Assembly: GCF_014851905.1 (NCBI RefSeq) | Contig: NZ_JACVAQ010000001.1 | Location: 1,240,001 to 1,304,000 of the forward strand | Direction: 5' to 3' | Length of the DNA stretch: 64,000 nt | From: Pseudomonas sp. PDM14 | GTDB lineage: Bacteria; Pseudomonadota; Gammaproteobacteria; Pseudomonadales; Pseudomonadaceae | In this document: positions 16,632 through 25,324 of the stretch, in pieces | Layout of the letters: every line of letters begins with the position of its first letter | Position numbering within the stretch: position 1 is the stretch's first letter | Notes under the pieces: model-generated | What the model was told of the DNA's origin: nothing | What the model saw: the letters and a program-made list of their open reading frames with translations, nothing else | Database searches by the model: none | Made by a program: the position numbers and the translations under genes

Positions 16632-17915
16632 CTAGATGATCGCGCCGGTGGCCAGCGCCGAGAGAATCAGCACCGCCGAACAGCCCAGCGCCCAGGCCAA
16701 GCCGTAGCGCTGCAGCTCGCCCATGTCGCGCTTGAGCAACCCGGCCAGCAGGTAGGGGGCGGCGATCAGCGGGCTGAGGGCGTGCACCGGCTGCCCCAGT
16801 ACCGAGGCGCGGGCGATGAACAGCGGATCCACGCCGTACTGCGCGGCGGCACCGTTGAGGATCGGCAGGATGCCGTAGAAGAAGGCATCGTTGGACATGA
16901 AGAAGGTGAAGGGGATCGCCGCCAGCGAGGTGATCACGCTCATGTACGGTCCCGAGCTGGCCGGCACCATGTCGAGGAAGGCCTGGGACATGGCATCGAC
17001 CATGCCCGAGCCGGTGAGAATCCCGGTGAAAGCACCAGCGGCGAAGATCAGCGCCACCACGTTGAGCACGTTTTCCGAATGTGCGGCGATGCGTTCCTTC
17101 TGGTCGGCCAGGCGCGGGTAGTTGATCACCAGCGCCAGGGCCAGGGCGATCATCATCAGCACCGGCAGCGGGCCGAGGCCCAGGCCCATGCTCACCACCA
17201 GCCCAAGGGTCAGCGCCAGGTTGACCCAGAACAGCCGCGGGCGATGGCTGTCCTTGACCTTGCGCTCCAGCTCGGGGGCCGCCCCGTCATGCTGGCCAGG
17301 CACCCAGCCGAGACGCCGACGCTCGCGCTTGCCCAGCCACCAGGCCGCGGCAAAGGCGTAGACCAGGCCGATCAGCATGGCCGGGATCAGGCCGACGAAC
17401 ACGTCCATGGCATCCACGTGCAGCGCACTGGCGGCACGCGCGGTCGGCCCGCCCCAGGGCACGATGTTGATCACCGTGTTGGTCAGCAGCAGCATCACCG
17501 CCAGGATCAGCGGGTTCATGCCCAGGCGCAGGTACACCGGCAGGAAGGCGGTAACCACCACCAGCACGGTGGTCGCACCGTCGCCATCCAGCGAGATCAC
17601 GGTCGACAGCGCAGCGGTGCCGAGGGTGATGCGCAGCGGGTCGTTGCCGACCCAGCGGATGATCCGTTTCACCGCCGGCTCGAACAGGCCGGCGTCGAAC
17701 ATCACCGCGAAATACAGCAGGGCGAACATCAGCATCATCGCGGTCGGGGTGACCTTGAGGACGCCGTCCAGCACCATCGTGCCCATCTGCGAGCCGAGCC
17801 CCAGGGCCAGGGCGAAGGCCACCGGCACCAGGATCAAGGCGACGATTGCCGACAAGCGCCGCGTCATGATCAACGTCATGAACACGATAACCATCGCAAA
17901 GCCAACCCAAGCCAT
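16632..17915 (-). CDS. CitMHS-family metal-citrate:H+ symporter
   Basis: A 427-residue inner-membrane carrier with about twelve helices. The sequence fits the CitMHS family: MAWVGFAMVIVFMTLIMTRRLS at the start, SLDGDGATTVLVVVTAFLPVY, NTVINIVPWGGPTARAA and ALSPLIAAPYLLAG. Such carriers import citrate or similar tricarboxylates as metal complexes. The ATG at 17915 has AAGGA at a spacing of seven; an upstream TTG is less likely. The upstream region carries the TACAGATTTAC motif shared across the block. It is the first gene of a minus-strand unit with the hydroxyacid dehydrogenase and MmgE/PrpD genes. Confidence 0.92.
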   Translation of the reverse strand: MAWVGFAMVIVFMTLIMTRRLSAIVALILVPVAFALALGLGSQMGTMVLDGVLKVTPTAMMLMFALLYFAVMFDAGLFEPAVKRIIRWVGNDPLRITLGTAALSTVISLDGDGATTVLVVVTAFLPVYLRLGMNPLILAVMLLLTNTVINIVPWGGPTARAASALHVDAMDVFVGLIPAMLIGLVYAFAAAWWLGKRERRRLGWVPGQHDGAAPELERKVKDSHRPRLFWVNLALTLGLVVSMGLGLGPLPVLMMIALALALVINYPRLADQKERIAAHSENVLNVVALIFAAGAFTGILTGSGMVDAMSQAFLDMVPASSGPYMSVITSLAAIPFTFFMSNDAFFYGILPILNGAAAQYGVDPLFIARASVLGQPVHALSPLIAAPYLLAGLLKRDMGELQRYGLAWALGCSAVLILSALATGAII

Positions 17916-18021
17916 TTTCTTATCCTTGTTATGCAAACGCGTTCAGGTAGGGACACGTGCAGCAGGCGCAGGCGGCGCCTCGTGTGCACGATGGGCAAAA
18001 CCTACACATTGATGAATTAAT

Positions 18022-18033
18022 CGTAAATCTGTA
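18022..18033 (-). promoter_or_regulatory. Shared regulon motif, copy 1 (upstream of CitMHS)
   Basis: On the minus strand it reads TACAGATTTACG. It lies about 107 bases upstream of the CitMHS start, in an AT-rich gap with a run of seven T. The core TACAGATTTAC recurs in three more gaps of this block. Confidence 0.65.
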
Positions 18034-18050
18034 TTTTTTTCGTACACCAA

Positions 18051-18830
18051 TCAGTCGAACAACCAGGACAGGCCGACCTTCACCCCGAACTGGCCGGCGT
18101 CGCCGTCCAGCAGCGGACTGTCGGCTAGGCGCCCGGGCAGGCGCTGGTAACTCGCCTCGCCATTCAGCAACCAGCGCTCGCCAAGCGGTTGCGACACGCT
18201 CAGGGCCAGGCTCGGTACCACCACGCTGCCCGGACGATAGCGCGCCACACCGCGCGACTCCTCGTCATTCAGGGTGCCGTAGTAGTAATCGGCGAGCCCG
18301 CCGGAGAGGTAGCTCAGCGCCACCGAGGGGGTCACTGTCGCACCCGCCAGCGCCACGGGATAGCCGTATTCCAGGCTCACCTCGTAGCCACCGCTGGCGC
18401 CGCTGACATCACCTTTCGCGCTGCCCTGCAGCTCGCCGAGCGTGCCCTTCCAGGTGGCGTGCAGGCCCAGGTCGATGCCGTCGTCGCGGTCGTCCAGCAG
18501 GTCGCGGTCGATGCCGTTGTCGGCCAGTTCCTCGCGGCCGAAGTCGTCAGCATCGATGCCGTCGAAGCGCCCGGCGACGATCACGTCCAGGCCGAAGCCA
18601 TTGCCCTGGTACAGGTGCACGCCCGCCCGCAGGCCGCGCACGAACAGGCGCTCGCCCTCGTAGGTGAGCAGCGGCAGCAGCGACAGCGAGGTGTCGGCGC
18701 CGGCATACGGACTCTGCGCCAGCGAGACGCCGACACCGACGGCCTGCAAGCCGGGGGCGTCCGCCTGCGCCGCCAGCGGCAGCATCAGCACGGCGGGGAT
18801 TACGAACAACGCGAGACGTGAGGATTTCAT
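18051..18830 (-). CDS. MipA/OmpV-family outer-membrane protein
   Basis: A 259-residue exported beta-barrel protein. The signal peptide covers about residues 1-23 (ending AAQADA). The mature part has alternating strands such as GVGVSLAQSPYAGAD and LLPLLTYEGERLFVRG, and ends in an aromatic residue motif (GLSWLFD). MipA/OmpV proteins are outer-membrane scaffold or solute-channel proteins. It is divergent from the HTH-citrate-synthase gene, sharing a gap with the regulon motif, so it is probably controlled with the uptake genes and may help substrate entry. Confidence 0.85.
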   Translation of the reverse strand: MKSSRLALFVIPAVLMLPLAAQADAPGLQAVGVGVSLAQSPYAGADTSLSLLPLLTYEGERLFVRGLRAGVHLYQGNGFGLDVIVAGRFDGIDADDFGREELADNGIDRDLLDDRDDGIDLGLHATWKGTLGELQGSAKGDVSGASGGYEVSLEYGYPVALAGATVTPSVALSYLSGGLADYYYGTLNDEESRGVARYRPGSVVVPSLALSVSQPLGERWLLNGEASYQRLPGRLADSPLLDGDAGQFGVKVGLSWLFD

Positions 18831-18897
18831 GAGAACAGCCTTTTCCGAGAGCCCATTACCGGCCGAAAGCGTCGACATAGACGCGCCCGCACCACCA

Positions 18898-18913
18898 TTT
18901 ACAAGAATGTAAA
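18898..18913. promoter_or_regulatory. Palindrome in the MipA/HTH-citrate-synthase gap
   Basis: TTTAC, six bases AAGAAT, then GTAAA. The perfect 5-base arms lie 17 bases from the second regulon motif. Its outer bases (TAC-N6-GTA) mirror the GTA-N6-TAC form of that motif, so it may be a related operator half-site arrangement. Confidence 0.4.
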
Positions 18914-18929
18914 CAGTCGACTAACATCG

Positions 18930-18941
18930 GTAAATCTGTAC
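18930..18941. promoter_or_regulatory. Shared regulon motif, copy 2 (MipA / HTH-citrate-synthase gap)
   Basis: GTAAATCTGTAC on the plus strand, i.e. GTACAGATTTAC on the minus strand. It lies 25 bases before the HTH-citrate-synthase start, close enough to act as an autoregulatory operator, and about 100 bases from the divergent MipA start. Confidence 0.7.
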
Positions 18942-18965
18942 ACATATCGTCCATATAAGGCTGCC

Positions 18966-20168
18966 ATGACCCAACAAGACGAGCTCTACCTCTCCGCCGA
19001 AGAGGCCGCGGCCCTGCTCGGCGTCAACCTGCCGACCCTCTACGCCTACGTCGGCCGCAAGAACATCCGCTCGCTCAAGGTCGAGGGCTCGCGCAAGCGG
19101 CGCTACTGGGCGGCGGACATCCAGCGCCTGGTCAAGGGGCCGAAGAATGGCGAGGCCGGCAGCAAGCGCAGCGTGGACTCCTACAGCTCGCTGACCCTGC
19201 TCACCGAAGACGGCCTCTACTACCGCGGCCGCGACATCAACGAGCTGGTGGAGACCGCCACGGTGGAGGAAGTCGCGGAGATGTTCTGGCAGGTGCCGGG
19301 CGCCTTCGGCACCTCGCTGCCGCACATGCCGGCCGGGGTCGACCAGCTGTTCGAGCTGTACGCCAACACCACCGTGATCGAGAAGGCCATCGCCCTGTTT
19401 CCCCTGGTGGAACGGGTCAACCCCAAGGCCTTCGACCTGTCGCCGGAAGGCTACGCGCGCACCGGCGCCGACGTGGTGCGCTGGTTCGCCGCCCTGGTGG
19501 TCGGCAACCGCGCCCCGGATACGCGCCCGCTGCATGAGTTCATCGCCTCGTCCTGCGGCGTCGACCAGCGCTTCGCCGACCTGATCCGACGCATGCTGAT
19601 CCTGTGCATCGACCATGAGCTGGACCACTCGACCTACAGCGTGCGCGCCGCGGCGAACACCGGGGTCACGCCCTACTACGCCGCCATCACCGGCCTGGCC
19701 ACGGCCCGCGGGCGCCGCGTGGCCTATGGCCGCAACGAGGCGGTCAGCCACCTGCTGGACGACATATGCAACGCCAAGGACCCGGCCGAGCCGATCCTCC
19801 AGTACTACAGCCAGGGCGGCGAGATCCCCGGCTTCTGCGCCAACGCGCACACCGCCCACCACGTGCACAGCATCGCCGACCCACGGGCGATCAGCCTGAA
19901 GAAGACCCTTGATGCAATGTTCGCCGACGACCCGGAATACCGGCGCCTGCTCAAGGCGATGCAGGTAGCCGAGGAGCTGGTGCAGCACCCGGCCGAGTTC
20001 ATCCTGCTGGTCAGCTTCGTCGGTCGCAAACTCAACCTCGGCGGCCAGGAGCTGGCGCTCGCCGCGGTCGCCCGCCTGATCGGCTGGTTCGCCCACGCCA
20101 GCGAGCAGTACAACCAGCAGCCGCTGGTCCGCCACCGCGCCCGCTACACCGGCGCCCTGCCCGGCTGA
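18966..20168 (+). CDS. Citrate-synthase-fold protein with N-terminal helix-turn-helix; candidate regulator
   Basis: A 400-residue fusion. Residues about 6-60 form a MerR/excisionase-like helix-turn-helix (LSAEEAAALLGVNLPTLYAYV, basic GSRKRRYW wing). The rest is a citrate synthase fold, with DHELDHSTYSVRA, a DPRA motif and GWFAHASEQY. By eye the catalytic histidine of PLHGGANEA is replaced (VAYGRNEA), the second histidine before DPRA is kept, and the aspartate of NVDF is glutamate (PAEF). Normal citrate synthesis is therefore doubtful, and a DNA-binding sensor of citrate, oxaloacetate or an acyl-CoA is plausible. It sits centrally in a block of tricarboxylate-type genes with a shared motif just upstream of its own start. 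Annotation as an ordinary citrate synthase would probably be wrong. Confidence 0.85.
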   Translation: MTQQDELYLSAEEAAALLGVNLPTLYAYVGRKNIRSLKVEGSRKRRYWAADIQRLVKGPKNGEAGSKRSVDSYSSLTLLTEDGLYYRGRDINELVETATVEEVAEMFWQVPGAFGTSLPHMPAGVDQLFELYANTTVIEKAIALFPLVERVNPKAFDLSPEGYARTGADVVRWFAALVVGNRAPDTRPLHEFIASSCGVDQRFADLIRRMLILCIDHELDHSTYSVRAAANTGVTPYYAAITGLATARGRRVAYGRNEAVSHLLDDICNAKDPAEPILQYYSQGGEIPGFCANAHTAHHVHSIADPRAISLKKTLDAMFADDPEYRRLLKAMQVAEELVQHPAEFILLVSFVGRKLNLGGQELALAAVARLIGWFAHASEQYNQQPLVRHRARYTGALPG

Positions 20169-20289
20169 TAGCTCCCCGCCTGCGGCGTCGTCACGCGCCA
20201 TAGCGGCGCTGGCGCCGCCCCTTCCCTCCCGCGTGCATGCGTGCCGCCAGGTCACTGGCGGCCGGCGTCGCCATGCATGCACAAAAATC

Positions 20290-20372
20290 GTACAGATTTA
20301 CATCCGATTTGCGTACGTATAGCGTCTAATGGAGATTGATTCATACATGTAGATTATTTTTGTACATATATG
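20290..20372 (+). promoter_or_regulatory. Shared regulon motif, copy 3, with second element (upstream of DUF1302)
   Basis: GTACAGATTTAC at 20290-20301 is followed 53 bases later (start to start) by ATACATGTA (20343-20351) and then ACATATATG (20364-20372). The same order occurs upstream of the AtuA gene. The region from 20169 to 20451 holds no gene. Besides these elements it contains a GC-rich stretch after the citrate-synthase-like stop. Confidence 0.7.
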
Positions 20373-20451
20373 TCGATCTTCAAGCCTAAGGATGTCTCGG
20401 AACACGGCCCGCCGCATTCCGCATCGAAAACAAAAACAAAGGTGAAGAGAC

Positions 20452-22230
20452 GTGAAACCATCCATCAAGCGGCCCGGCCTGCCCGGCGCAGCCTTTCTGG
20501 CAATGGCGACGGCGGGCTACATGGCCGGCGCCCAAGCGGTCAATTTCAACATCGGTGAAGTGGAAGGGCAGCTCGATTCCGCCCTCTCCATCGGCGCCAG
20601 CTGGGCGGTGCGTGCACCGGACCCGGACTTCATTGCCCAGGGCAACGGCGGCAAGGGCGACTCGCGCACCTCCGACGACGCCCGCCTGAACTTCAAGAAG
20701 GGCGAGACCTTCTCGAAGATCTTCAAGGGCATCCATGACCTCGAACTGAAGTACCGCGACTCCGGCGTGTTCCTGCGCGGCAAGTACTGGTACGACTTCG
20801 AGCTGAAGGACGAGAGCCGGCTGCTCTACGACATCCGCGACGACAACCGCAAACGCGGCGCGCAGTCGTCCGGCGTGGAGCTGCTCGATGCCTTCGTCTA
20901 CCACAACTACGAGGTCGCCGACCGGCCCGGCTCGGTGCGCGTCGGCAAGCAGGTGGTCAGCTGGGGTGGCAGTACCTTCATCAGCGGCGGCATCAACAGC
21001 ATCAACCCGCTGGACGCCAACGCCCTGCGCCGCCCCGGCTCGGAACTGAAGGAAGGCCTGCTGCCGGTCAACATGATCTACCTGCAGCAGACCCTGGCCG
21101 AGGCGGTCAGCGTGGAAGCCTTCTACCAGCTGGAATGGGACCAGACCGTCGCCGACAACTGCGGCACCTTCTTCGCCAGTTCGGACATCGTCGCCGACGG
21201 TTGCGATGACCGTTACGTGGTACGCGGCGCGGACATCGAACCGGGGCAATCCGACAACAGCGGCCTTAACGGCAACACCCTCTACCTGCCACGCGGCGGC
21301 GACCGTGACGCCCGCGACAGCGGCCAGTTCGGCGTCGCCTTGCGCTGGTTCGTGCCCGAGCTGAACGACACGGAAATCAGCGCCTACTACCTGAACTACC
21401 ACAGCCGCACCCCGGTAGGCAGTTCGGTGATCAGCAGCGCGCCCAACCCGTTCGCCGCACCCGGCTTCGGCGCGGCCAGCGCCCAGTACTTCCTCGAGTA
21501 CCCGGAAGACATCCGCCTGTACGGCCTGAGCTTCAACACCACCGTCGGTACCGCGTCCGTCGAGGGTGAGCTGAGCTACCGGCCGAACATGCCGCTGGCC
21601 ATCGACGACCTGACCTACGCCACCCTGCGCCTGGCGCCGGTCGTGCCGAGCGTGATCCCCAACTCCGGCATCCCCGGCGACGAGATCCACGGCTACACCC
21701 GTGTGCCCATGACCCAGGGGCAGATGAGCGTGGTGCAGACCTTCGACCAGGTGCTCGGCGCCAGCCGTATGAACCTGATCGGAGAGGTCGGCTTCACCCA
21801 CCTCAACGGCATCAACGAGGGTGACTACGGCGAATACCGATTCGGCCGAGCGAGCCACTTCGGCCCGGGCGAGTACTTCGACGCCGACGGCAACGACCTG
21901 TGCAGCACGCTGCTCAGCGGTCGCCCGGAGTACTGCAACAACGACGGCTTCTTCACCCGCAACTCCTGGGGTTATCGCCTGCGTGCCGGCCTGACCTACA
22001 ACGGCGTGATCGGCGGTCTCGACCTCAGCCCGAGTCTGGCCTGGTCGCACGACGTGGACGGCTACGGCCCGACCTTCACCGAAGGCAGCAAGGCCATCAG
22101 TGTCGGCCTCAGCGCCAAGTACCTGTCCAACTACGAAGCCAGCATCAGTTACACCGACTACTTCGGCGGCGATTACACCACCAACGGTGATCGAGACTTC
22201 ATCAGCGCCAGCTTTGGCGTGACGTTCTGA
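20452..22230 (+). CDS. DUF1302 family outer-membrane protein
   Basis: A 592-residue exported protein starting at GTG (AAAGGTGAAG upstream). The signal peptide ends at about residue 32 (AGAQA). The mature sequence begins VNFNIGEVEGQLDSALSIGA, a conserved DUF1302 start, and continues with many amphipathic beta strands to a terminal phenylalanine (SFGVTF), typical of an outer-membrane barrel. One cysteine-rich loop (DNCGTFF, DGCDDRY) is probably disulfide-bonded. DUF1302/DUF1329 pairs are linked to transport of hydrophobic or bulky compounds. The DUF1329 gene follows after ten bases. Confidence 0.88.
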   Translation: MKPSIKRPGLPGAAFLAMATAGYMAGAQAVNFNIGEVEGQLDSALSIGASWAVRAPDPDFIAQGNGGKGDSRTSDDARLNFKKGETFSKIFKGIHDLELKYRDSGVFLRGKYWYDFELKDESRLLYDIRDDNRKRGAQSSGVELLDAFVYHNYEVADRPGSVRVGKQVVSWGGSTFISGGINSINPLDANALRRPGSELKEGLLPVNMIYLQQTLAEAVSVEAFYQLEWDQTVADNCGTFFASSDIVADGCDDRYVVRGADIEPGQSDNSGLNGNTLYLPRGGDRDARDSGQFGVALRWFVPELNDTEISAYYLNYHSRTPVGSSVISSAPNPFAAPGFGAASAQYFLEYPEDIRLYGLSFNTTVGTASVEGELSYRPNMPLAIDDLTYATLRLAPVVPSVIPNSGIPGDEIHGYTRVPMTQGQMSVVQTFDQVLGASRMNLIGEVGFTHLNGINEGDYGEYRFGRASHFGPGEYFDADGNDLCSTLLSGRPEYCNNDGFFTRNSWGYRLRAGLTYNGVIGGLDLSPSLAWSHDVDGYGPTFTEGSKAISVGLSAKYLSNYEASISYTDYFGGDYTTNGDRDFISASFGVTF

Positions 22231-22240
22231 GGACGTTCCA

Positions 22241-23599
22241 ATGACAAGAAAAACCCTATCGCGCTGCGCGCTCTCCCTGTGCCTGCCACTGCTGATCAAC
22301 CCCGCGTTCGCTGCCGTGGACGCCGCCCAGGCCGACAAGCTGGGCGCCACCCTGACCCCGGTCGGCGCCGAACGCGCCGGCAATGCCGCCGGCAGCATTC
22401 CCGAGTGGACGGGCGGCCTGGCCAAGGACGCCGGCACCAGCACCGACGGCTTCCGTTCGGACCCGTTCGCTGGCGAAGCGCCGCTGTTCACCATCACCAC
22501 GCAGAACCTCGAGCAGTACCGGGGCCAGTTGAGCCCGGGCCAGCAGGCCCTGTTCGCCCGCTACCCGAACAGCTACAAGATTCCCGTGTACCCCAGCCAC
22601 CGCAGCGTGGCCTGGCCGCAGAAGACCTACGAGGTGATTCGCAAGAACGCGGTGAACGTCACCACGGTGGAAGGCGGCAACGGCCTGGAGAACTACACCA
22701 GCCCGCTGGCCTTCCCGGTGCCGCAGAACGGCCTCGAGGTGCTGTGGAACCACATCACCCGCTACCGCGGCGGCAGCTTCACCCGCGAGACCACGGCCTT
22801 CATGACCACGCCCACCGGCGACTACTCGTGGAAGACCGAGCGCGACCGCCTGGCCTACAGCGAGGAGCTGCTGGACTACGACCCGAGCAAGTCGAAGAAC
22901 ATCCTCTACTACTTCACCTCCGAGAACATCGCGCCGGCGCGTGATGTCGGCGGCGTGCTGCTGGTCCACGAGACCCTCAACCAGGTCAAGGAACCGCGCA
23001 TGGCCTGGCAGTACAACTCCGGCCAGCGCCGCGTACGTCGCGCCCCGCAGGTCGCCTACGACAGCCCCGGCCCGGGCAACCTGCGCACCACCGACCAGAC
23101 CGACATGTTCAACGGCTCGCCGGACCGCTACGACTGGCAACTGGTGGGCAAGCGCGAGCTGTACGTGCCCTACAACAGCTTCCGCCTGGCCGACCCGAGC
23201 AACAGCTATGACGAGCTGATCACCCCTGGGCATCTCAACCAGGACAAGACCCGCTACGAGCTGCACCGGGTCTGGGAAATCATCGGCACGCTCAAGGAAG
23301 GCCAGCGCCACGTCTACTCCAAGCGCCACCTGTTCATCGACGAAGACAGCTGGACCATCGTCGAGGCCGACCACTACGACGCCCGCGGCAACCTCTGGCG
23401 CGTGTCGGAGAACCACATCCTGCCGCTGTATGACGTGCAGACGCAGATCTCCGCCGGCGAGCTGACCTACGACCTGATCTCCGGTCGTTACCTGGGCAAC
23501 TACATGTTCAACAAGGTGAAGAACGCCTACCGGTTCGGCTTCAAGGCCAAGACGTCGGACTTCACCCCCGCAGCCCTGCGCGCGATGGGTATCCGCTGA
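22241..23599 (+). CDS. DUF1329 family protein (paired with DUF1302)
   Basis: A 452-residue exported protein (signal peptide to about residue 25, ending NPAFA). It shares RRVRRAPQVAYD, NGSPDRYDW and the C-terminal FTPAALRAMGIR with the solo copy at 1258. The LolA/LolB-like family is thought to work at the periplasmic face of the outer membrane with DUF1302. The start is ten bases after the DUF1302 stop, so they form an operon. A strong terminator follows at 23673. Confidence 0.9.
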   Translation: MTRKTLSRCALSLCLPLLINPAFAAVDAAQADKLGATLTPVGAERAGNAAGSIPEWTGGLAKDAGTSTDGFRSDPFAGEAPLFTITTQNLEQYRGQLSPGQQALFARYPNSYKIPVYPSHRSVAWPQKTYEVIRKNAVNVTTVEGGNGLENYTSPLAFPVPQNGLEVLWNHITRYRGGSFTRETTAFMTTPTGDYSWKTERDRLAYSEELLDYDPSKSKNILYYFTSENIAPARDVGGVLLVHETLNQVKEPRMAWQYNSGQRRVRRAPQVAYDSPGPGNLRTTDQTDMFNGSPDRYDWQLVGKRELYVPYNSFRLADPSNSYDELITPGHLNQDKTRYELHRVWEIIGTLKEGQRHVYSKRHLFIDEDSWTIVEADHYDARGNLWRVSENHILPLYDVQTQISAGELTYDLISGRYLGNYMFNKVKNAYRFGFKAKTSDFTPAALRAMGIR

Positions 23600-23672
23600 G
23601 CATGCCAGGCCCGTTTCACGCTGGCTCCGCCTCTCTAGCCCCCCTGTCATCGACGCCCCGCTAGAGACCTTT

Positions 23673-23696
23673 GCCGCCCTTTGGGCGGCTTTTTTT
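23673..23696 (+). terminator. Rho-independent terminator after DUF1302/DUF1329
   Basis: GCCGCCC, loop TTT, GGGCGGC, then seven T. It separates the DUF1302/DUF1329 operon from the AtuA/DUF4387 operon, so the latter needs its own promoter. Confidence 0.9.
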
Positions 23697-23752
23697 CAAC
23701 CGCGCGCGCGGCACCCAGACCAAGCCGCCGCGCACAAAGATGGACGAAATCC

Positions 23753-23834
23753 GTACAGATTTACATGAACAAATGCCGAATGTATGTTTAATCCACGCAA
23801 TAAACGTATACATGTACAGATAAATACATATATG
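23753..23834 (+). promoter_or_regulatory. Shared regulon motif, copy 4, with second element (upstream of AtuA)
   Basis: GTACAGATTTAC at 23753-23764, then ATACATGTA at 23808-23816 (55 bases start to start) and ACATATATG at 23826-23834. A degenerate repeat GTACAGATAAAT overlaps the second element at 23814. The architecture matches the DUF1302 promoter. The rest of the 339-base gap (23600-23938) holds only the terminator and a short leader before the AtuA start. Confidence 0.7.
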
Positions 23835-23938
23835 CGTCATGCGGCCCAGGGATGCCCGCGAAGCATGTCGTCGCGGAGAACAACAAGACCAACAACACGC
23901 CGTTGAACCTCGTCAACGTGCAGAGGCTTAGGAAGACC

Positions 23939-25324
23939 ATGGAAAACCCAGTCAAGATTCTGATCCCGTGCGGATCGATAGGCACCGGCATCCGCGAGGA
24001 GGAAATCCGCCTCGGCATCGCCCTCGGCGCCCAGGCCATCGCCAGCGATGCCGGCTCGACCGACAGCGGTGCGGCCTACATGATCCAGGGCGTCGGCAAG
24101 TACCCGCGCGCCACCATCAAGCAGGAACTGGCGATCCTCATGAAGGCCCAGGCCGAAGCGAAGATCCCGCTGATCATCGGCTCCTGCGGCCAGTCCGGTA
24201 GCGACGCCGGGCTCAACTGGATGCGCGACATCGCCCTGGAGATCGCCCGCGAGAACGGCCTGACGCCGAAGATCGCCGTGCTCTATTGCGAGCAGGACAA
24301 AGCCACCCTGAAAGCCAAGCACGCCGCCGGCAAGATCAAAGAGCTGCCGCCGCTCGGCCCGATCACCGACGAGCTGATCGACTCCTGCGAGCACATCGTC
24401 GCCTCCATGGGCGTAGAGCCGTACATCGCCGCACTGCGTGACGGCGCCGACATCGTCCTCGGCGGGCGCACCACCGACACCGCGGTGATCGCCTCCTACG
24501 CCCTGCTCAAGGGCGCACCGGCCGGCCCGGCCTGGCACGCGGCGAAGATCGCCGAGTGTGGCGCGCAGTGCACCGTCGACCCCACCAACGGCAACGGCAT
24601 CCTGATCTCCATCGACGCCGACGGCTTCGAGGTCGAACCGCTGCAGCCGAACAACAGCTGCGCACCGGAGACCGTGTGTGCGCACATGCTCTACGAGAAC
24701 TCCAACCCGTTCCTGCTCACCGAGCCGGGCGGCGTGCTCGACGTCACCGACGCCCAGTACGTGCAGAAGGACGAGCGCGTGGTGCGCGTCACCGGTTCAC
24801 GCTGGATCGAAAAGCCCTACACCATGAAGCTCGAAGGCGCCGCCGCCGGGCGTTATCAGACGCTGATGCTGATCGGCATCGAAGACCCGGAAATCCTCGG
24901 CCGCATCGACGAATTCCACGACCGCATGCACGCCGCACTCACCGGCCGCGTGCACGCGGTGCTGGGCGCCGAGGCCGGCGATTTCCACATCTCGCTGCGT
25001 GTCTACGGCTGGAACGCCGTTTCCGGCATGCAGCGTCCGGCAGGCACGCCGCCACCACTGGAGGTCGGCATCCTGTTCGTCGCCACTGCCGCCACCCAGG
25101 CGCTGGCCACGCGCATCGCCAAGACCTGCAACCCGTGGTTCTTCCACTGGCCGCTGGAGCGCAATCGCGAACTGCCGAGCCACGGCTTCCCCTTCTCCCC
25201 TGCCGAACTGGAACGCGGCGCCGTGTACGAATTCAAGCTCAACCACGTCGTGGAAACCGACGACGGCTTCGAGCTGGTACGCAGCCAATGGGTCGATCTG
25301 TCCAACCACGTGGAGTCCGTCTAA
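23939..25324 (+). CDS. AtuA-family (DUF1446) protein
   Basis: A 461-residue cytosolic protein of the acyclic-terpene-utilisation AtuA family. Diagnostic segments are ILIPCGSIGTGI at the start, SDAGSTDSGAAYMIQGVGKY, GSCGQSGSDAGLNWM, DIVLGGRTTDTAVIA and ACLLY-like LYENSNPFLLTEPGG. The biochemical reaction of the family is not established. The original member is needed for citronellol/geraniol growth, but many relatives sit in unrelated acid-utilisation clusters. The ATG at 23939 with AGGA is preferred to one 87 bases upstream. Its stop overlaps the DUF4387 start (TAATG). Confidence 0.85.
   Translation: MENPVKILIPCGSIGTGIREEEIRLGIALGAQAIASDAGSTDSGAAYMIQGVGKYPRATIKQELAILMKAQAEAKIPLIIGSCGQSGSDAGLNWMRDIALEIARENGLTPKIAVLYCEQDKATLKAKHAAGKIKELPPLGPITDELIDSCEHIVASMGVEPYIAALRDGADIVLGGRTTDTAVIASYALLKGAPAGPAWHAAKIAECGAQCTVDPTNGNGILISIDADGFEVEPLQPNNSCAPETVCAHMLYENSNPFLLTEPGGVLDVTDAQYVQKDERVVRVTGSRWIEKPYTMKLEGAAAGRYQTLMLIGIEDPEILGRIDEFHDRMHAALTGRVHAVLGAEAGDFHISLRVYGWNAVSGMQRPAGTPPPLEVGILFVATAATQALATRIAKTCNPWFFHWPLERNRELPSHGFPFSPAELERGAVYEFKLNHVVETDDGFELVRSQWVDLSNHVESV

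Noticed and set aside
18966..20168. Annotation as a plain housekeeping citrate synthase
   Set aside because: The N-terminal helix-turn-helix, shortened C-terminal region and substituted catalytic positions argue against it.
20386..22500. 704-codon minus-strand open frame
   Set aside because: Shadow of DUF1302 on the opposite strand; composition is low-complexity Val/Ala/Gly/Asp/Glu and no start or ribosome site fits.
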